Source: Shinella sp. WSJ-2 (lineage in GTDB: Bacteria > Pseudomonadota > Alphaproteobacteria > Rhizobiales > Rhizobiaceae). Taken from it: a DNA stretch of 64,000 bases. Below are positions 21,532-29,174 of this stretch, piece after piece; position 1 is the stretch's first letter, and the number at the start of each line of letters is the position of its first letter. The stretch lies in the NCBI RefSeq assembly GCF_003432075.1, contig NZ_QWBU01000001.1, positions 124,001 through 188,000 on the forward strand, given 5' to 3'. The translations under genes and the position numbers were made by a program. Below the pieces are notes generated by a model, which searched no databases, was not told the origin of the DNA, and saw nothing but the letters and a program-made list of their open reading frames with translations.

Positions 21532-22995
21532 TTGCCCCCTAGCCTGACCAATCTCACCGATGAAGCCCTGCTCGCGCTCGACGCGCTGACCGGCCGCGCC
21601 GCCAATCTCGTCCATCCGTCGATCCGGCTTGGCGTGACGGGACTGTCGCGCGCAGGCAAGACGGTGTTCATCTCCTCGCTGGTGCATAACCTCTTGAACG
21701 GCGGCCGCCTACCGCTGTTCGAGGCAGGCCGCTCCGGCCGCGTCTCGAAAATCCGGCTAGAGCCGCAGCCCGACGACGCCGTGCCACGCTTCCAGTACGA
21801 GGATCATATCCGCGCGCTCGTCGCCGATCGCCTCTGGCCCGATTCGACGCGTGCCATTTCGCAGCTGCGCATCACGCTCGATTATGAAAGCGCCTCCGGC
21901 TGGGGTCGGCTGTTCTCGCCCGGAAAACTCTCCATCGACATCGTCGATTATCCTGGCGAATGGCTGCTCGACCTGCCGCTGCTCGGGCAGGATTTCCGTA
22001 CTTTTAGCCAAAACACGGTAACGCTCGCCGGCTCCGGCATTCGCGCCGAGCTTGCCCGCGACTGGCTGGCGCTTTCCGGGACCGTCGATCCCACTGCTGC
22101 GGCGTCCGAAGCAACGGCACGGGCGCTGGCGGAAAGTTTCACCGCCTATCTGAAGGCCTGCAAATCCGACGAGCGTTCGCTCTCAACCTTGCCGCCCGGC
22201 CGCTTCCTGATGCCCGGCGATCTCGAGGGATCGCCAGCGCTAACCTTCGCCCCTCTGCCGAACCTCGCAAACGGCCCCCCTGCCAAGGGCTCGCTCCAAG
22301 CAATGATGGAGCGGCGCTACGAGGCCTACAAGACCCATGTGGTGCGGCCGTTCTTCCGCGAGCACTTCGCCCGCCTCGACCGGCAGATCGTGCTGATCGA
22401 CGCGCTTCAGGCGATCAATCGCGGCGCGGAGGCGGTGCATGACCTGGAACGGGCGCTGGGCGACGTACTCGATTGCTTCCGCTCCGGCACCAACAGTTTC
22501 CTGTCCTCTTTCGTCACCCGCCGCATCGACCGCATCGTGATTGCCGCGACCAAGGCGGACCACCTGCACCACGAGAGCCATGCGCGGCTCGAAGCCGTCA
22601 CGCGGCGACTGGTGGAGCGTGCCATCGAGCGCATCGGAATGAGCGGCGCCGGCATCGAGGTCATGGCGCTCGCCTCCGTGCGCGCTACCCGCGAGGCGAC
22701 CGTCAAACACAATGGCGAGGAGCTGCCTGTGATCGTCGGCGTGCCGATGAAGGGCGAAAAAATCAACGGCGAAATCTTCGACGGCGAAAGGAAAACCGCC
22801 ATATTTCCAGGTGATTTGCCGGAGAATCCGGATTCACTTTTCGAAGCGCTTGAACAGCATTCCGAAGGTCTTCTCAACTTCGTGCGATTCCGCCCGCCGC
22901 ATATCGAAGAGACCGGCGGGGGCCTGAAACTGTCGGTGCCGCACATAAGGCTCGATCGCGCGCTGCAATATCTCATCGGAGACCGGCTGGCATGA
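21532..22995 (+). CDS. YcjX-family predicted P-loop GTPase
   Basis: Protein of unknown function with a P-loop, 487 residues. Walker A GLSRAGKT is at 37-44 and SIDIVDYPGEWLLDLPLL near 140 looks like the switch II/Walker B region; AATKADHL near 345 resembles the NKxD specificity loop. This is the COG3106/DUF463 family, often induced by stress and paired with YcjF. The start is a TTG with GGAAAGAG upstream; there is no ATG before the P-loop. Its stop overlaps the ATG of the next gene (ATGA at 22992-22995), so the two are translationally coupled. Confidence 0.88.
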   Translation: MPPSLTNLTDEALLALDALTGRAANLVHPSIRLGVTGLSRAGKTVFISSLVHNLLNGGRLPLFEAGRSGRVSKIRLEPQPDDAVPRFQYEDHIRALVADRLWPDSTRAISQLRITLDYESASGWGRLFSPGKLSIDIVDYPGEWLLDLPLLGQDFRTFSQNTVTLAGSGIRAELARDWLALSGTVDPTAAASEATARALAESFTAYLKACKSDERSLSTLPPGRFLMPGDLEGSPALTFAPLPNLANGPPAKGSLQAMMERRYEAYKTHVVRPFFREHFARLDRQIVLIDALQAINRGAEAVHDLERALGDVLDCFRSGTNSFLSSFVTRRIDRIVIAATKADHLHHESHARLEAVTRRLVERAIERIGMSGAGIEVMALASVRATREATVKHNGEELPVIVGVPMKGEKINGEIFDGERKTAIFPGDLPENPDSLFEALEQHSEGLLNFVRFRPPHIEETGGGLKLSVPHIRLDRALQYLIGDRLA

Positions 22996-24053
22996 ACGAC
23001 CGCCCGCGCAAGCCCGCAGCCTTCTCGCTACCACCGGATAGCATCGCGCCGCCGGTGCGCGGCGAGCCGCGCAAGCCGGCCGCCTTTGACAATGCCGTGA
23101 CCCTGACGCCGGATGCCGATGATCCCTTCATCGCAACGACGACGGACCTGCCGGATCTCGCCCCGCCGGTCGCCACACCGCGCCCCCGCCGCCTCACCTT
23201 CGGCCGCATCGCCATCGGTGCGCTTGGACTACTCCTCTCGCTGGCCGTCGGCCTCTGGGTCGATGCGCTGATCCGCGACCTGTTCAGCCGCAACGACTGG
23301 CTGGGCTATCTCGCCATCGGCGCGACGGTCGTTACCGTGCTCGCCCTTCTCGGCGTCGTGCTGCGCGAGGCCTGGGGCCTGCGCCGCCTCGCCGCCGTGC
23401 AGGACCTGAAGCGCGACGTGGCTGAGGCCATCGCGTCGCCGAAGCCGGCGGCAGGCCGCGCCATCGTTGCCCGCCTCGTCACCCTCCTCTCCGCCCGCCC
23501 ACAGACGGCGCGCGGCCGCACGCGGCTCGCTGAAACGGAAGGCGAGATCATCGATTCGGCCCATCTCGTTGACCTTGCGGAGCGCGAGCTGATGGCGCCG
23601 CTCGACCGCGAGGCGCGCGCCCTCATCCTTGGGTCGGCCAAACGCGTCTCCATCGTCACCGCCGTCAGTCCGCGCGCGCTGGTCGATCTCGGTTATGTCA
23701 TCTACGAAAGCAGCCGGCTGGTGCGCGGCATGGCGGAACTCTATGGCGGTCGGCCGGGCAAGCTCGGCATGCTCCGACTGATGCGCGACGTCATCGCCCA
23801 TCTCGCCGTGACCGGCTCGATCGCCATGGGCGATAGCTTAGTGCAGCAGGTGCTCGGCCATGGGCTCGCCTCGAAACTCTCCGCCCGCCTCGGCGAAGGC
23901 GTCATCAACGGCCTGATGACGGCCCGGATCGGCATCGCCGCCATGGACCTCTGCCGCCCCATGCCGTTTCGCGCGCTGAAACGCCCCGGTATCGGCGATT
24001 TCATCGGTGACCTGACGCCGGGCTCAAGCAACGGCCGGCGCGACGAGACGTGA
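22992..24053 (+). CDS. YcjF-like inner-membrane protein (TIGR01620/DUF697)
   Basis: The protein has 353 residues: a Pro/Ala-rich N-terminus with two copies of the KPAAF motif (RKPAAFSLPP, RKPAAFDNAV), two adjacent membrane helices at about 75-125 (GRIAIGALGLLLSLAVGLWV; YLAIGATVVTVLALLGVVL), and a C-terminal DUF697-type helical domain with hydrophobic stretches. It overlaps the YcjX-like gene by four bases, the conserved arrangement for this pair. The function is not established; a role as membrane partner of the YcjX GTPase is inferred. Confidence 0.87.
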   Translation: MNDRPRKPAAFSLPPDSIAPPVRGEPRKPAAFDNAVTLTPDADDPFIATTTDLPDLAPPVATPRPRRLTFGRIAIGALGLLLSLAVGLWVDALIRDLFSRNDWLGYLAIGATVVTVLALLGVVLREAWGLRRLAAVQDLKRDVAEAIASPKPAAGRAIVARLVTLLSARPQTARGRTRLAETEGEIIDSAHLVDLAERELMAPLDREARALILGSAKRVSIVTAVSPRALVDLGYVIYESSRLVRGMAELYGGRPGKLGMLRLMRDVIAHLAVTGSIAMGDSLVQQVLGHGLASKLSARLGEGVINGLMTARIGIAAMDLCRPMPFRALKRPGIGDFIGDLTPGSSNGRRDET

Positions 24054-24200
24054 CCGTCTTGCAACATCCCGGTTTTGCGGGGCGACAATCCTAGCAAATG
24101 ATGAACGACAAGGGCGCCGGAAACCGTCCATTAACCATTTTCGCGCAAATCTCGTCGCACCAAATGAGGCCGAATGGCCGTCGCCCATCAAGGATCGTTC

Positions 24201-24749
24201 ATGTACCCGCGCACTTCTTTGATCGCCCGCGCTTCCGTAGCGGCCTTCGTTGCAGCCTCCACTTTTGTCCTTCCGGCCTCGGCCGGCACGCGTGACAAGG
24301 CCTTCTTCGAGCAGGTCACCGGCAGCTGGTCCGGCAAGGGCGAGATCGTCGCCGGCAAGTACAAGGGCACCAAGTTCGCCTGCGACCTGACGGGCGACAC
24401 CGCACCCGCCAAGGGCGCCGGCATCCAGCTCGACGGCTTCTGCCGCGTCGGCGTCTTCAAGCAGCCGATGTCGGCGCTGATCACCAAGACGGCGGGAACC
24501 TACAAGGGCAAGTTCCTCGACGGCGCAGCCGGCAAGGGCCTCGACATCACCTCCGGCCAGGTCGCCGGTAACAAGGTCGTCGTCGGTATCAACCGCCAGA
24601 AGCTGAACGGCGCGATGATCGCCCGTCTCGAAAGCGACAACAAGCTCGCCATTACCATCTCGGTGAAGGTCGGCGAGAAGATGGTTCCGGTCATCGGAGT
24701 CGCACTCGACCGCAATCTCGACGACATCGCCGTCGGCTCGATCAAGTAA
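24201..24749 (+). CDS. Small exported protein, conserved in rhizobia
   Basis: The protein has 182 residues. A 28-residue Sec signal peptide (ending LPASA before GTRDK) precedes a basic, mostly beta-rich mature protein with two cysteines (FACDLT and DGFCRV). Lys is frequent (KGTKF, KGKFLDG). I do not recognise a named domain. AAGGATCGTTC precedes the ATG; an in-frame start at 24174 lacks this. Its last eight bases overlap the 3' end of folK on the other strand, so the two are transcribed toward each other. Confidence 0.82.
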   Translation: MYPRTSLIARASVAAFVAASTFVLPASAGTRDKAFFEQVTGSWSGKGEIVAGKYKGTKFACDLTGDTAPAKGAGIQLDGFCRVGVFKQPMSALITKTAGTYKGKFLDGAAGKGLDITSGQVAGNKVVVGINRQKLNGAMIARLESDNKLAITISVKVGEKMVPVIGVALDRNLDDIAVGSIK

Positions 24750-25260
24750 GCGGGCACCATTCGGAGCCGGCACTCGCCGGCTCGATGCCCGCGACATCCG
24801 CATCCTGAAGCCAGTCGCCGATCGTGCGGCCCGCGACGATCAGATCGCGTGCAATATCCGAAAGCGGCATCAGCACGAAGCCACGCCCCGTCATGCGCGG
24901 ATGCGGCAATTCCAGCCGCCCGCCGGACTGCGCCACACCCTCATAGGTCAGAACGTCGATATCGATGGTGCGCGGCCCCCAGCGTTCCTTGCGCTCGCGC
25001 TTCATGTCGCGTTCGATGCCGAGGCAGGTGTCGAGCAATGCCTCGGGCGCAAGCGACGTCTCCACCAGCGCACAGGCGTTGAAGAACCAGTCCTGATCGG
25101 TCTTGCCCCAGGGCGGTGTGCGGTAGAGCCGCGAGACGGCCGTGACGCGGCAATCCGGCCGCGCGTTCAGCGCGCGCAGCGCCTCAGCCATGGATTTCAC
25201 GGGATCACCGATATTGCCGCCGAGGCCGAGCGAGGCCCGGCGGAAGATTTCAGACGACAT
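24742..25260 (-). CDS. folK: 6-hydroxymethyl-7,8-dihydropterin pyrophosphokinase (HPPK)
   Basis: Transfers pyrophosphate from ATP to 6-hydroxymethyl-7,8-dihydropterin in folate synthesis. The protein has 172 residues. Key stretches are SLGGNIGDP-like ASLGLGGNIGDP near residue 9, SRLYRTPPWGKTDQDWFFNA (pterin loop), and the metal-binding GPRTIDIDVLTYEG near residue 95, followed by LPHPRMTGRGFVLMPL. It is the last gene of folP-folB-folK and overlaps folB by 11 bases. Confidence 0.95.
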   Translation of the reverse strand: MSSEIFRRASLGLGGNIGDPVKSMAEALRALNARPDCRVTAVSRLYRTPPWGKTDQDWFFNACALVETSLAPEALLDTCLGIERDMKRERKERWGPRTIDIDVLTYEGVAQSGGRLELPHPRMTGRGFVLMPLSDIARDLIVAGRTIGDWLQDADVAGIEPASAGSEWCPLT

Positions 25261-25618
25261 GATCGACGGTCACCTGAACGTAATCCAGTACGCCCGGCAC
25301 CGGCGCATTCGGCTTGCGCACCGTAATGCGCGCGCGGAAAATCTGCGGGAAGCGGGCACAGAGCACCGTGGCGATCTCCTGCGCCAATGCCTCGATGAGA
25401 TAACGGCGCTGGCCAGTGACGATCTTCTCGATCTCCTGGAAGGCCACGCCGTAATCGACGGTCGATTCGATAGCATCGTCGGAGAGCGGCTGTGAGGGAC
25501 GGACTTCGAGCTCCGCATCGACGAAGAAGCGCTGGCCGAGGAACTCTTCCGCATCATGCAGGCCATGGCGGGCGAAGAAGGCGCAGTTCTTGAGCGTGAT
25601 CGTGTAGGTGGTGGTCAT
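25250..25618 (-). CDS. folB: Dihydroneopterin aldolase
   Basis: Converts 7,8-dihydroneopterin to 6-hydroxymethyl-7,8-dihydropterin and glycolaldehyde. The protein has 122 residues, standard for FolB. Visible are the N-terminal LKNCAFFARHGLHDAEEFLGQ with the pterin-binding pattern, the strand FVDAELEV, STVDYGVAFQEI, and the catalytic lysine region ITVRKPNAPVPG. GACAGGAAAACC precedes the ATG. It lies 21 bases after folP and overlaps folK. Confidence 0.94.
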   Translation of the reverse strand: MTTTYTITLKNCAFFARHGLHDAEEFLGQRFFVDAELEVRPSQPLSDDAIESTVDYGVAFQEIEKIVTGQRRYLIEALAQEIATVLCARFPQIFRARITVRKPNAPVPGVLDYVQVTVDHVV

Positions 25619-25639
25619 GGTTTTCCTGTCTGGCTGTGG

Positions 25640-26512
25640 TTAGGCGCGTTCTTCGCGGGCCTTCACCGTGCGCTTTGCCTCCAGCATAGCATCCGCCATG
25701 GCAAGCGCATCCCTGTTGATTGCGACATCGTGCACCCGAAACACCGCCGCACCTGCGACACGCAGCAGCGCCGTCGTGGCGGCCGTGCCGACATCGCGCT
25801 CCAACGCCTCGCGGCCCGTCACCGCGCCAACGAAGCGTTTGCGCGAGGTGCCGGCGAGGATGGGCAGGCCGAAGCCGAAAAGCTCGCCGAACCGGGCCAT
25901 CAGCTCGAGATTCTCTTCCGTATCCTTGGCAAAGCCGAAGCCGGGATCGAGCACCATCGCATCGCGAGCAATACCGGCCTCGCGGGCGATCTCCAGCGAG
26001 CGGCCGAGGAAGAGATATTGGTCCTCGACCACATCGGGTCTTTTTTCGCGGTCGCGGCCGGTATGCATGATGCACAGCCCCGCCCCCGTTTCGGCCGCGA
26101 CACGGGCAATATCCGGCTCGCGCTGCAGGCCGTGCACGTCATTGACGATATGGGCGCCGGCAGCGACGGCAAGACGCGCGGTCTCCGCGCGGTAGGTATC
26201 GACGGAGATGATGGCATCCGTCGTGCCGACGAGCGCTTCGATGACGGGCAGGATACGCTCCTGCTCCTCGGCCGCCGAGACACTGGCAGCGCCTGGCCGG
26301 GTCGATTCGCCACCGATATCGATGATCCCGGCCCCCTGTTCCAGACAGAGGATCGCCTGCGCGATCGCCGCATCCGCGCTGTCGAACTGCCCGCCGTCCG
26401 AAAAGGAATCGGGCGTGACATTGACGATCGCCATCAGGACGCCGCGCGGGCCGAGCTCCAGATGCCGGCCATGGGCGAGCGCCCAGCGAAAGGGATCGAA
26501 CGGCGAGACCAT
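25640..26512 (-). CDS. folP: Dihydropteroate synthase
   Basis: Joins p-aminobenzoate to the pterin pyrophosphate; target of sulfonamides. The protein has 290 residues with a TIM-barrel. Motifs are NVTPDSFSDGG at 31-41, DIGGESTRPGA near 61-71, NDVHGLQR, and GTSRKRFVGA near the end of the core. AAGGAAACC precedes the ATG. It heads the compact minus-strand operon folP-folB-folK, so successive pathway enzymes are cotranscribed. Confidence 0.96.
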   Translation of the reverse strand: MVSPFDPFRWALAHGRHLELGPRGVLMAIVNVTPDSFSDGGQFDSADAAIAQAILCLEQGAGIIDIGGESTRPGAASVSAAEEQERILPVIEALVGTTDAIISVDTYRAETARLAVAAGAHIVNDVHGLQREPDIARVAAETGAGLCIMHTGRDREKRPDVVEDQYLFLGRSLEIAREAGIARDAMVLDPGFGFAKDTEENLELMARFGELFGFGLPILAGTSRKRFVGAVTGREALERDVGTAATTALLRVAGAAVFRVHDVAINRDALAMADAMLEAKRTVKAREERA

Positions 26513-26669
26513 GGCGGTTTCCTTCGCGATTAACCAGCGTTCCCGAAAGGGTGTTGCGCTCGCCGAGCCTATGCCCCAAGCTTAAGGGAAGTTCAACCGG
26601 CCTCTGGCCGGCACTGCGTCGGGCTCCGTCGATTGCAAAAGCCCGATGGCGAAAGGAATGCTGATCAGA

Positions 26670-27281
26670 ATGAAGACCATCGCTCGCCTGATGGCCGTTG
26701 CCGCTCTCGCCACTGCCGCTTTCCAGCCCGCTGCCGCCGAGACCATCACCTCGAAATCCTTCGCCTATTTCTCGATCGGCGGGCGCACGGCGGCCGAACT
26801 GGACGAGGAACTGTCAAAGCGCGGTCCCGTCATGAAGCATTCCGGTTCGCGCCATCCCGGCGCCACCCGCATCAAATGGGGCGGTTCGGTCACCTATGTG
26901 CGCCGCGGCGGCAAATGCGCGGTCGGTGACGTCAAGGTGACGCTCTCCACCCAGATCATCCTGCCCAAGTGGAAGAACCGGAAGCGCGCCACCGCCTCAC
27001 TGGCCTTAATCTGGGATACGCTCTCGGCCGACATCAAGCGCCATGAGGAACGCCACGCGGAAATCGCGCGCACCCATGCCCGCGCGCTGGAAAAGACGCT
27101 GAAGACGCTGCGGCCGGAAAGCGACTGCGAGCGCATGCAGGCCCGCGTCGACCGGGCAACGGCGGACGCGGTCTCGAAACACGATGCCGACCAGGCCCGT
27201 TTCGACAAAGTCGAATCGAAAAGCTTCAATGACCGCATGATGCGGCTCCTCACGCACCGACTGAAGAGCCAGGCCGAATAA
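26670..27281 (+). CDS. Exported DUF922-family protein, predicted zinc protease
   Basis: The protein has about 203 residues with a signal peptide (MKTIARLMAVAALATAAF, cleavage near PAAA-ET). The mature part contains the HExxH zinc signature HEERH and a following HAEIARTHA helix, typical of DUF922 proteins assumed to be metallopeptidases. Two cysteines (GKCAV and SDCER) may be disulfide-bonded. ATG codons at 26646, 26658 and 26670 are in frame. I prefer 26670 because it starts the signal peptide exactly, though AAAGGA is 12 bases away. The substrate is unknown. Confidence 0.75.
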   Translation: MKTIARLMAVAALATAAFQPAAAETITSKSFAYFSIGGRTAAELDEELSKRGPVMKHSGSRHPGATRIKWGGSVTYVRRGGKCAVGDVKVTLSTQIILPKWKNRKRATASLALIWDTLSADIKRHEERHAEIARTHARALEKTLKTLRPESDCERMQARVDRATADAVSKHDADQARFDKVESKSFNDRMMRLLTHRLKSQAE

Positions 27282-27469
27282 GCGCGCGAGGCCGCGCATG
27301 TATTTCCTGAAAAAGACTTAATGGAATTGGACCGGCACAAGGCCGGACACGCTTCTGTCCATGAAATGAATGGTTAGTTTTAGCGATAGCGCAATTCCGC
27401 AAATCACCGTACTTTCATATCAACAGTGAGCGGGAAAAGACATTTCCTTCCCGCAGTTGCATGAAACGG

Positions 27470-27589
27470 TTTGTAACAGGTTCTCCTGGCGCGTCCTTAT
27501 CTCAGCAGCAGGTGTCTCCTCCCTCTCCTCGCTGCGATGCGCCCTACTGGCCTCGCTCGTCCTGATCGACTGGCGAGGCTCTTTTTTTC
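27470..27589 (+). ncRNA. Candidate small RNA with anti-Shine-Dalgarno loops (alpha-r14-like)
   Basis: No gene fits here, but the sequence looks like a trans-acting sRNA. CAGG-TTCTC-CTGG forms a first small hairpin. GCAGC at about 27509 pairs with GCTGC at about 27531 and exposes a CU-rich loop containing CTCCTCCCTCTCC, complementary to Shine-Dalgarno sequences. A final stem GCCTCGC (27550-27556) with GCGAGGC (27573-27579) is followed by CTTTTTTTCC, a terminator. Rhizobial alpha-r14 sRNAs (for example NfeR1 of Sinorhizobium meliloti) have this plan. The 5' end is a guess. A 65-codon frame through it has no support. Confidence 0.5.
27550..27589 (+). terminator. Rho-independent terminator ending the candidate sRNA
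   Basis: A seven-base-pair GC-rich stem, GCCTCGC at 27550-27556 with GCGAGGC at 27573-27579, has a 16-base loop and is followed by seven T residues. It is 270 bases past the DUF922 stop, too far to be that gene's natural end without a transcript between. Confidence 0.7.
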
Positions 27590-27750
27590 CTCATCTATTC
27601 TTAAAGAAAACTCAGACGAATGATTTCTTCTTTGTGGAAGAGAAGATCACGTGACATCTACATATCTCGCGACTGTGAAGAAAAGCATGCATGCAAAAAG
27701 GGCGGCGCCGTCGCGGTACCGCCACTCAAGCTCAGCGTCGGGGGATGATG

Positions 27751-28071
27751 TCAGGCCTGGCGTTCCGGCACGTGAACCACGAGCCCGTCGAGCGCATCCG
27801 ACATCTTGATCTGACAGGAAAGCCGAGAGGTGGGGCGCACCTCGTAGGCGAAATCCAGCATGTCCTCTTCCATTGCTTCCGGCGGGCCGACAGTGGCGCT
27901 CCACGCGTCATCGACATAGACGTGACAGGTGGCGCAGGCGCAGGCGCCGCCGCATTCCGCCTCGATGCCCGGCACGGAGTTGCGCACGGCATTTTCCATG
28001 ACCGTGGAGCCGTTGGCGACATCCAGTTCGTGGCGCGTGCCGTCGAAGGCGACGATGGTGAGTTTGCTCAT
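27751..28071 (-). CDS. [2Fe-2S] ferredoxin, adrenodoxin type
   Basis: Electron carrier of 106 residues. The cluster ligands are C40, C46, C49 and C86 (spacing C-x5-C-x2-C, then LSC), the ISC/adrenodoxin-like pattern, with an additional C44 between them. The loop with acidic residues [11 protein letters not shown] is where such ferredoxins dock partners. I start at 28071 ([11 protein letters not shown]), the conserved beginning; an open frame runs upstream to 28230. Partners could be a cytochrome P450 or Fe-S assembly, but neither is adjacent. Confidence 0.92.
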   Translation of the reverse strand: MSKLTIVAFDGTRHELDVANGSTVMENAVRNSVPGIEAECGGACACATCHVYVDDAWSATVGPPEAMEEDMLDFAYEVRPTSRLSCQIKMSDALDGLVVHVPERQA

Positions 28072-28276
28072 GATGGCTTCCGGATTCTCAAGAACAGCCC
28101 GAAGCGGGCAAAGGGACGACCGGCGAAAGGGTTTTCCGAAACGCCGGTTTTCCGCCGGACGTTTCCAACAAAACCCCTCTCCAGTCAACATCGCGCGTCG
28201 GACAAGGCCGTGCCCGTCCCGCCGCGCCATGGAGTTTTCCCGCCGCGCCGGGTAGCGACGCGCCCGTCTGCGACGA

Positions 28277-28645
28277 TCAGCGGCAGAGTTTCAGGATGAA
28301 GTTTTCCGCCTCGACGACGGCGGCCGTCACGCCGGCAAGGGAAATAGCATCGGCCGGATTGTCCTCGAGCGCGGCGGCAGCCTTGGCAATGGCATCCGCA
28401 CCGACGGACTGGGCGGAGCCCTTGAGGCGGTGTGCCACGGCGGCACGCGCGGCCCCCTCGCTCGTCGCCAGTTCCTTCATGCTTTCGCGCGCCTGGCGCG
28501 CAAACATCTGCAGCACCTCCAGTTCGAGGGCCTTGTCGCCCATCGTCTGGCGCGCCAGGTGTACCAGATCGATCGGACGTCCGTTCGAAGGCCCCATGCC
28601 GCCGGCATTGTCGGGGGCCTCGAAGGCGATGTTGAGCGCTGCCAT
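28277..28645 (-). CDS. Stand-alone histidine phosphotransfer (Hpt) protein
   Basis: The protein has 122 residues and one Hpt four-helix domain. The phospho-accepting histidine is His72 in [13 protein letters not shown], the classical HxLKGSA motif. The upstream helix ([20 protein letters not shown]) and the downstream Ala-rich helices match. Such proteins relay phosphate between hybrid kinases and response regulators. It is distinct from ChpT, the usual CckA partner. It is divergent from the giant coiled-coil gene. The cognate kinase is unknown. Confidence 0.87.
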   Translation of the reverse strand: MAALNIAFEAPDNAGGMGPSNGRPIDLVHLARQTMGDKALELEVLQMFARQARESMKELATSEGAARAAVAHRLKGSAQSVGADAIAKAAAALEDNPADAISLAGVTAAVVEAENFILKLCR

Positions 28646-29174
28646 TTGCTAATTTCCTTTATATGCGATGCACGCTTGTTTCGTTGTGATGCACGCAGAA
28701 GCCGGATACGGCCATGAACCTGTACCGGGATCCGGTGGAAGTCATGGGACACCATTCTGCGGGGCCGGCGCGCCTATCCGATTAAAAGAGGGCGCAATAT
28801 GGGCATGAATCGCAAACTATGGTTAACGGCTGAAAAATTGCGGTTTTCCCTGTTATTCCATTGCGGTACAAAGTCCGCCCACTTTAACTTCCTGTTAAGT
28901 TTCGAGCGAAGGGAGATGGCAATCAATTGTGTGATACAGGCTAATGTGTCACTACGATACGACCGGGATAGTCCCGGTGGATAAGCCGTGCGCGGAGATA
29001 CTTTACGCCACGATTTCGGTTTATCGAGCGCATTTGGAATGAACGGCGGCCTGGACGCTGCTTGCCATGAGGGTAAGCAGCAAGACCGGCCACCCACCGG
29101 ACGGTTCGAAGACGCCTGAGCAGCGGCAGCGCGTATGAGGCCCGTCCCGGAGAATGGTAACGAGGCGTAACCGC
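28646..29174. other. Regulatory region between the Hpt gene and the giant GPR-like gene
   Basis: About 530 bases without a supported gene. It contains a full CtrA-type site (28884-28898), a short perfect inverted repeat ACCGGGA/TCCCGGT near 28962-28978, and AT-rich sequence around 28785-28900 suited to promoters. A 61-codon frame at 28799-28984 on the plus strand has no family resemblance. Confidence 0.55.
28884..28898 (+). promoter_or_regulatory. Candidate CtrA-binding site TTAA-N7-TTAA
   Basis: TTAA at 28884-28887 and TTAA at 28895-28898 are separated by exactly seven bases (CTTCCTG). This is the consensus core of CtrA, the master cell-cycle regulator controlled by CckA, whose gene is also in this window. 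It lies 277 bases upstream of the GPR-like ATG and 239 bases upstream of the divergent Hpt gene. The match is exact for the two half sites, but the distance is longer than usual. Confidence 0.5.

Noticed and set aside
27457-27654. A 65-codon plus-strand frame ending FFFVEEKIT
   Set aside because: It runs through the hairpin and T tract of the candidate sRNA; the translated sequence looks random and low complexity.
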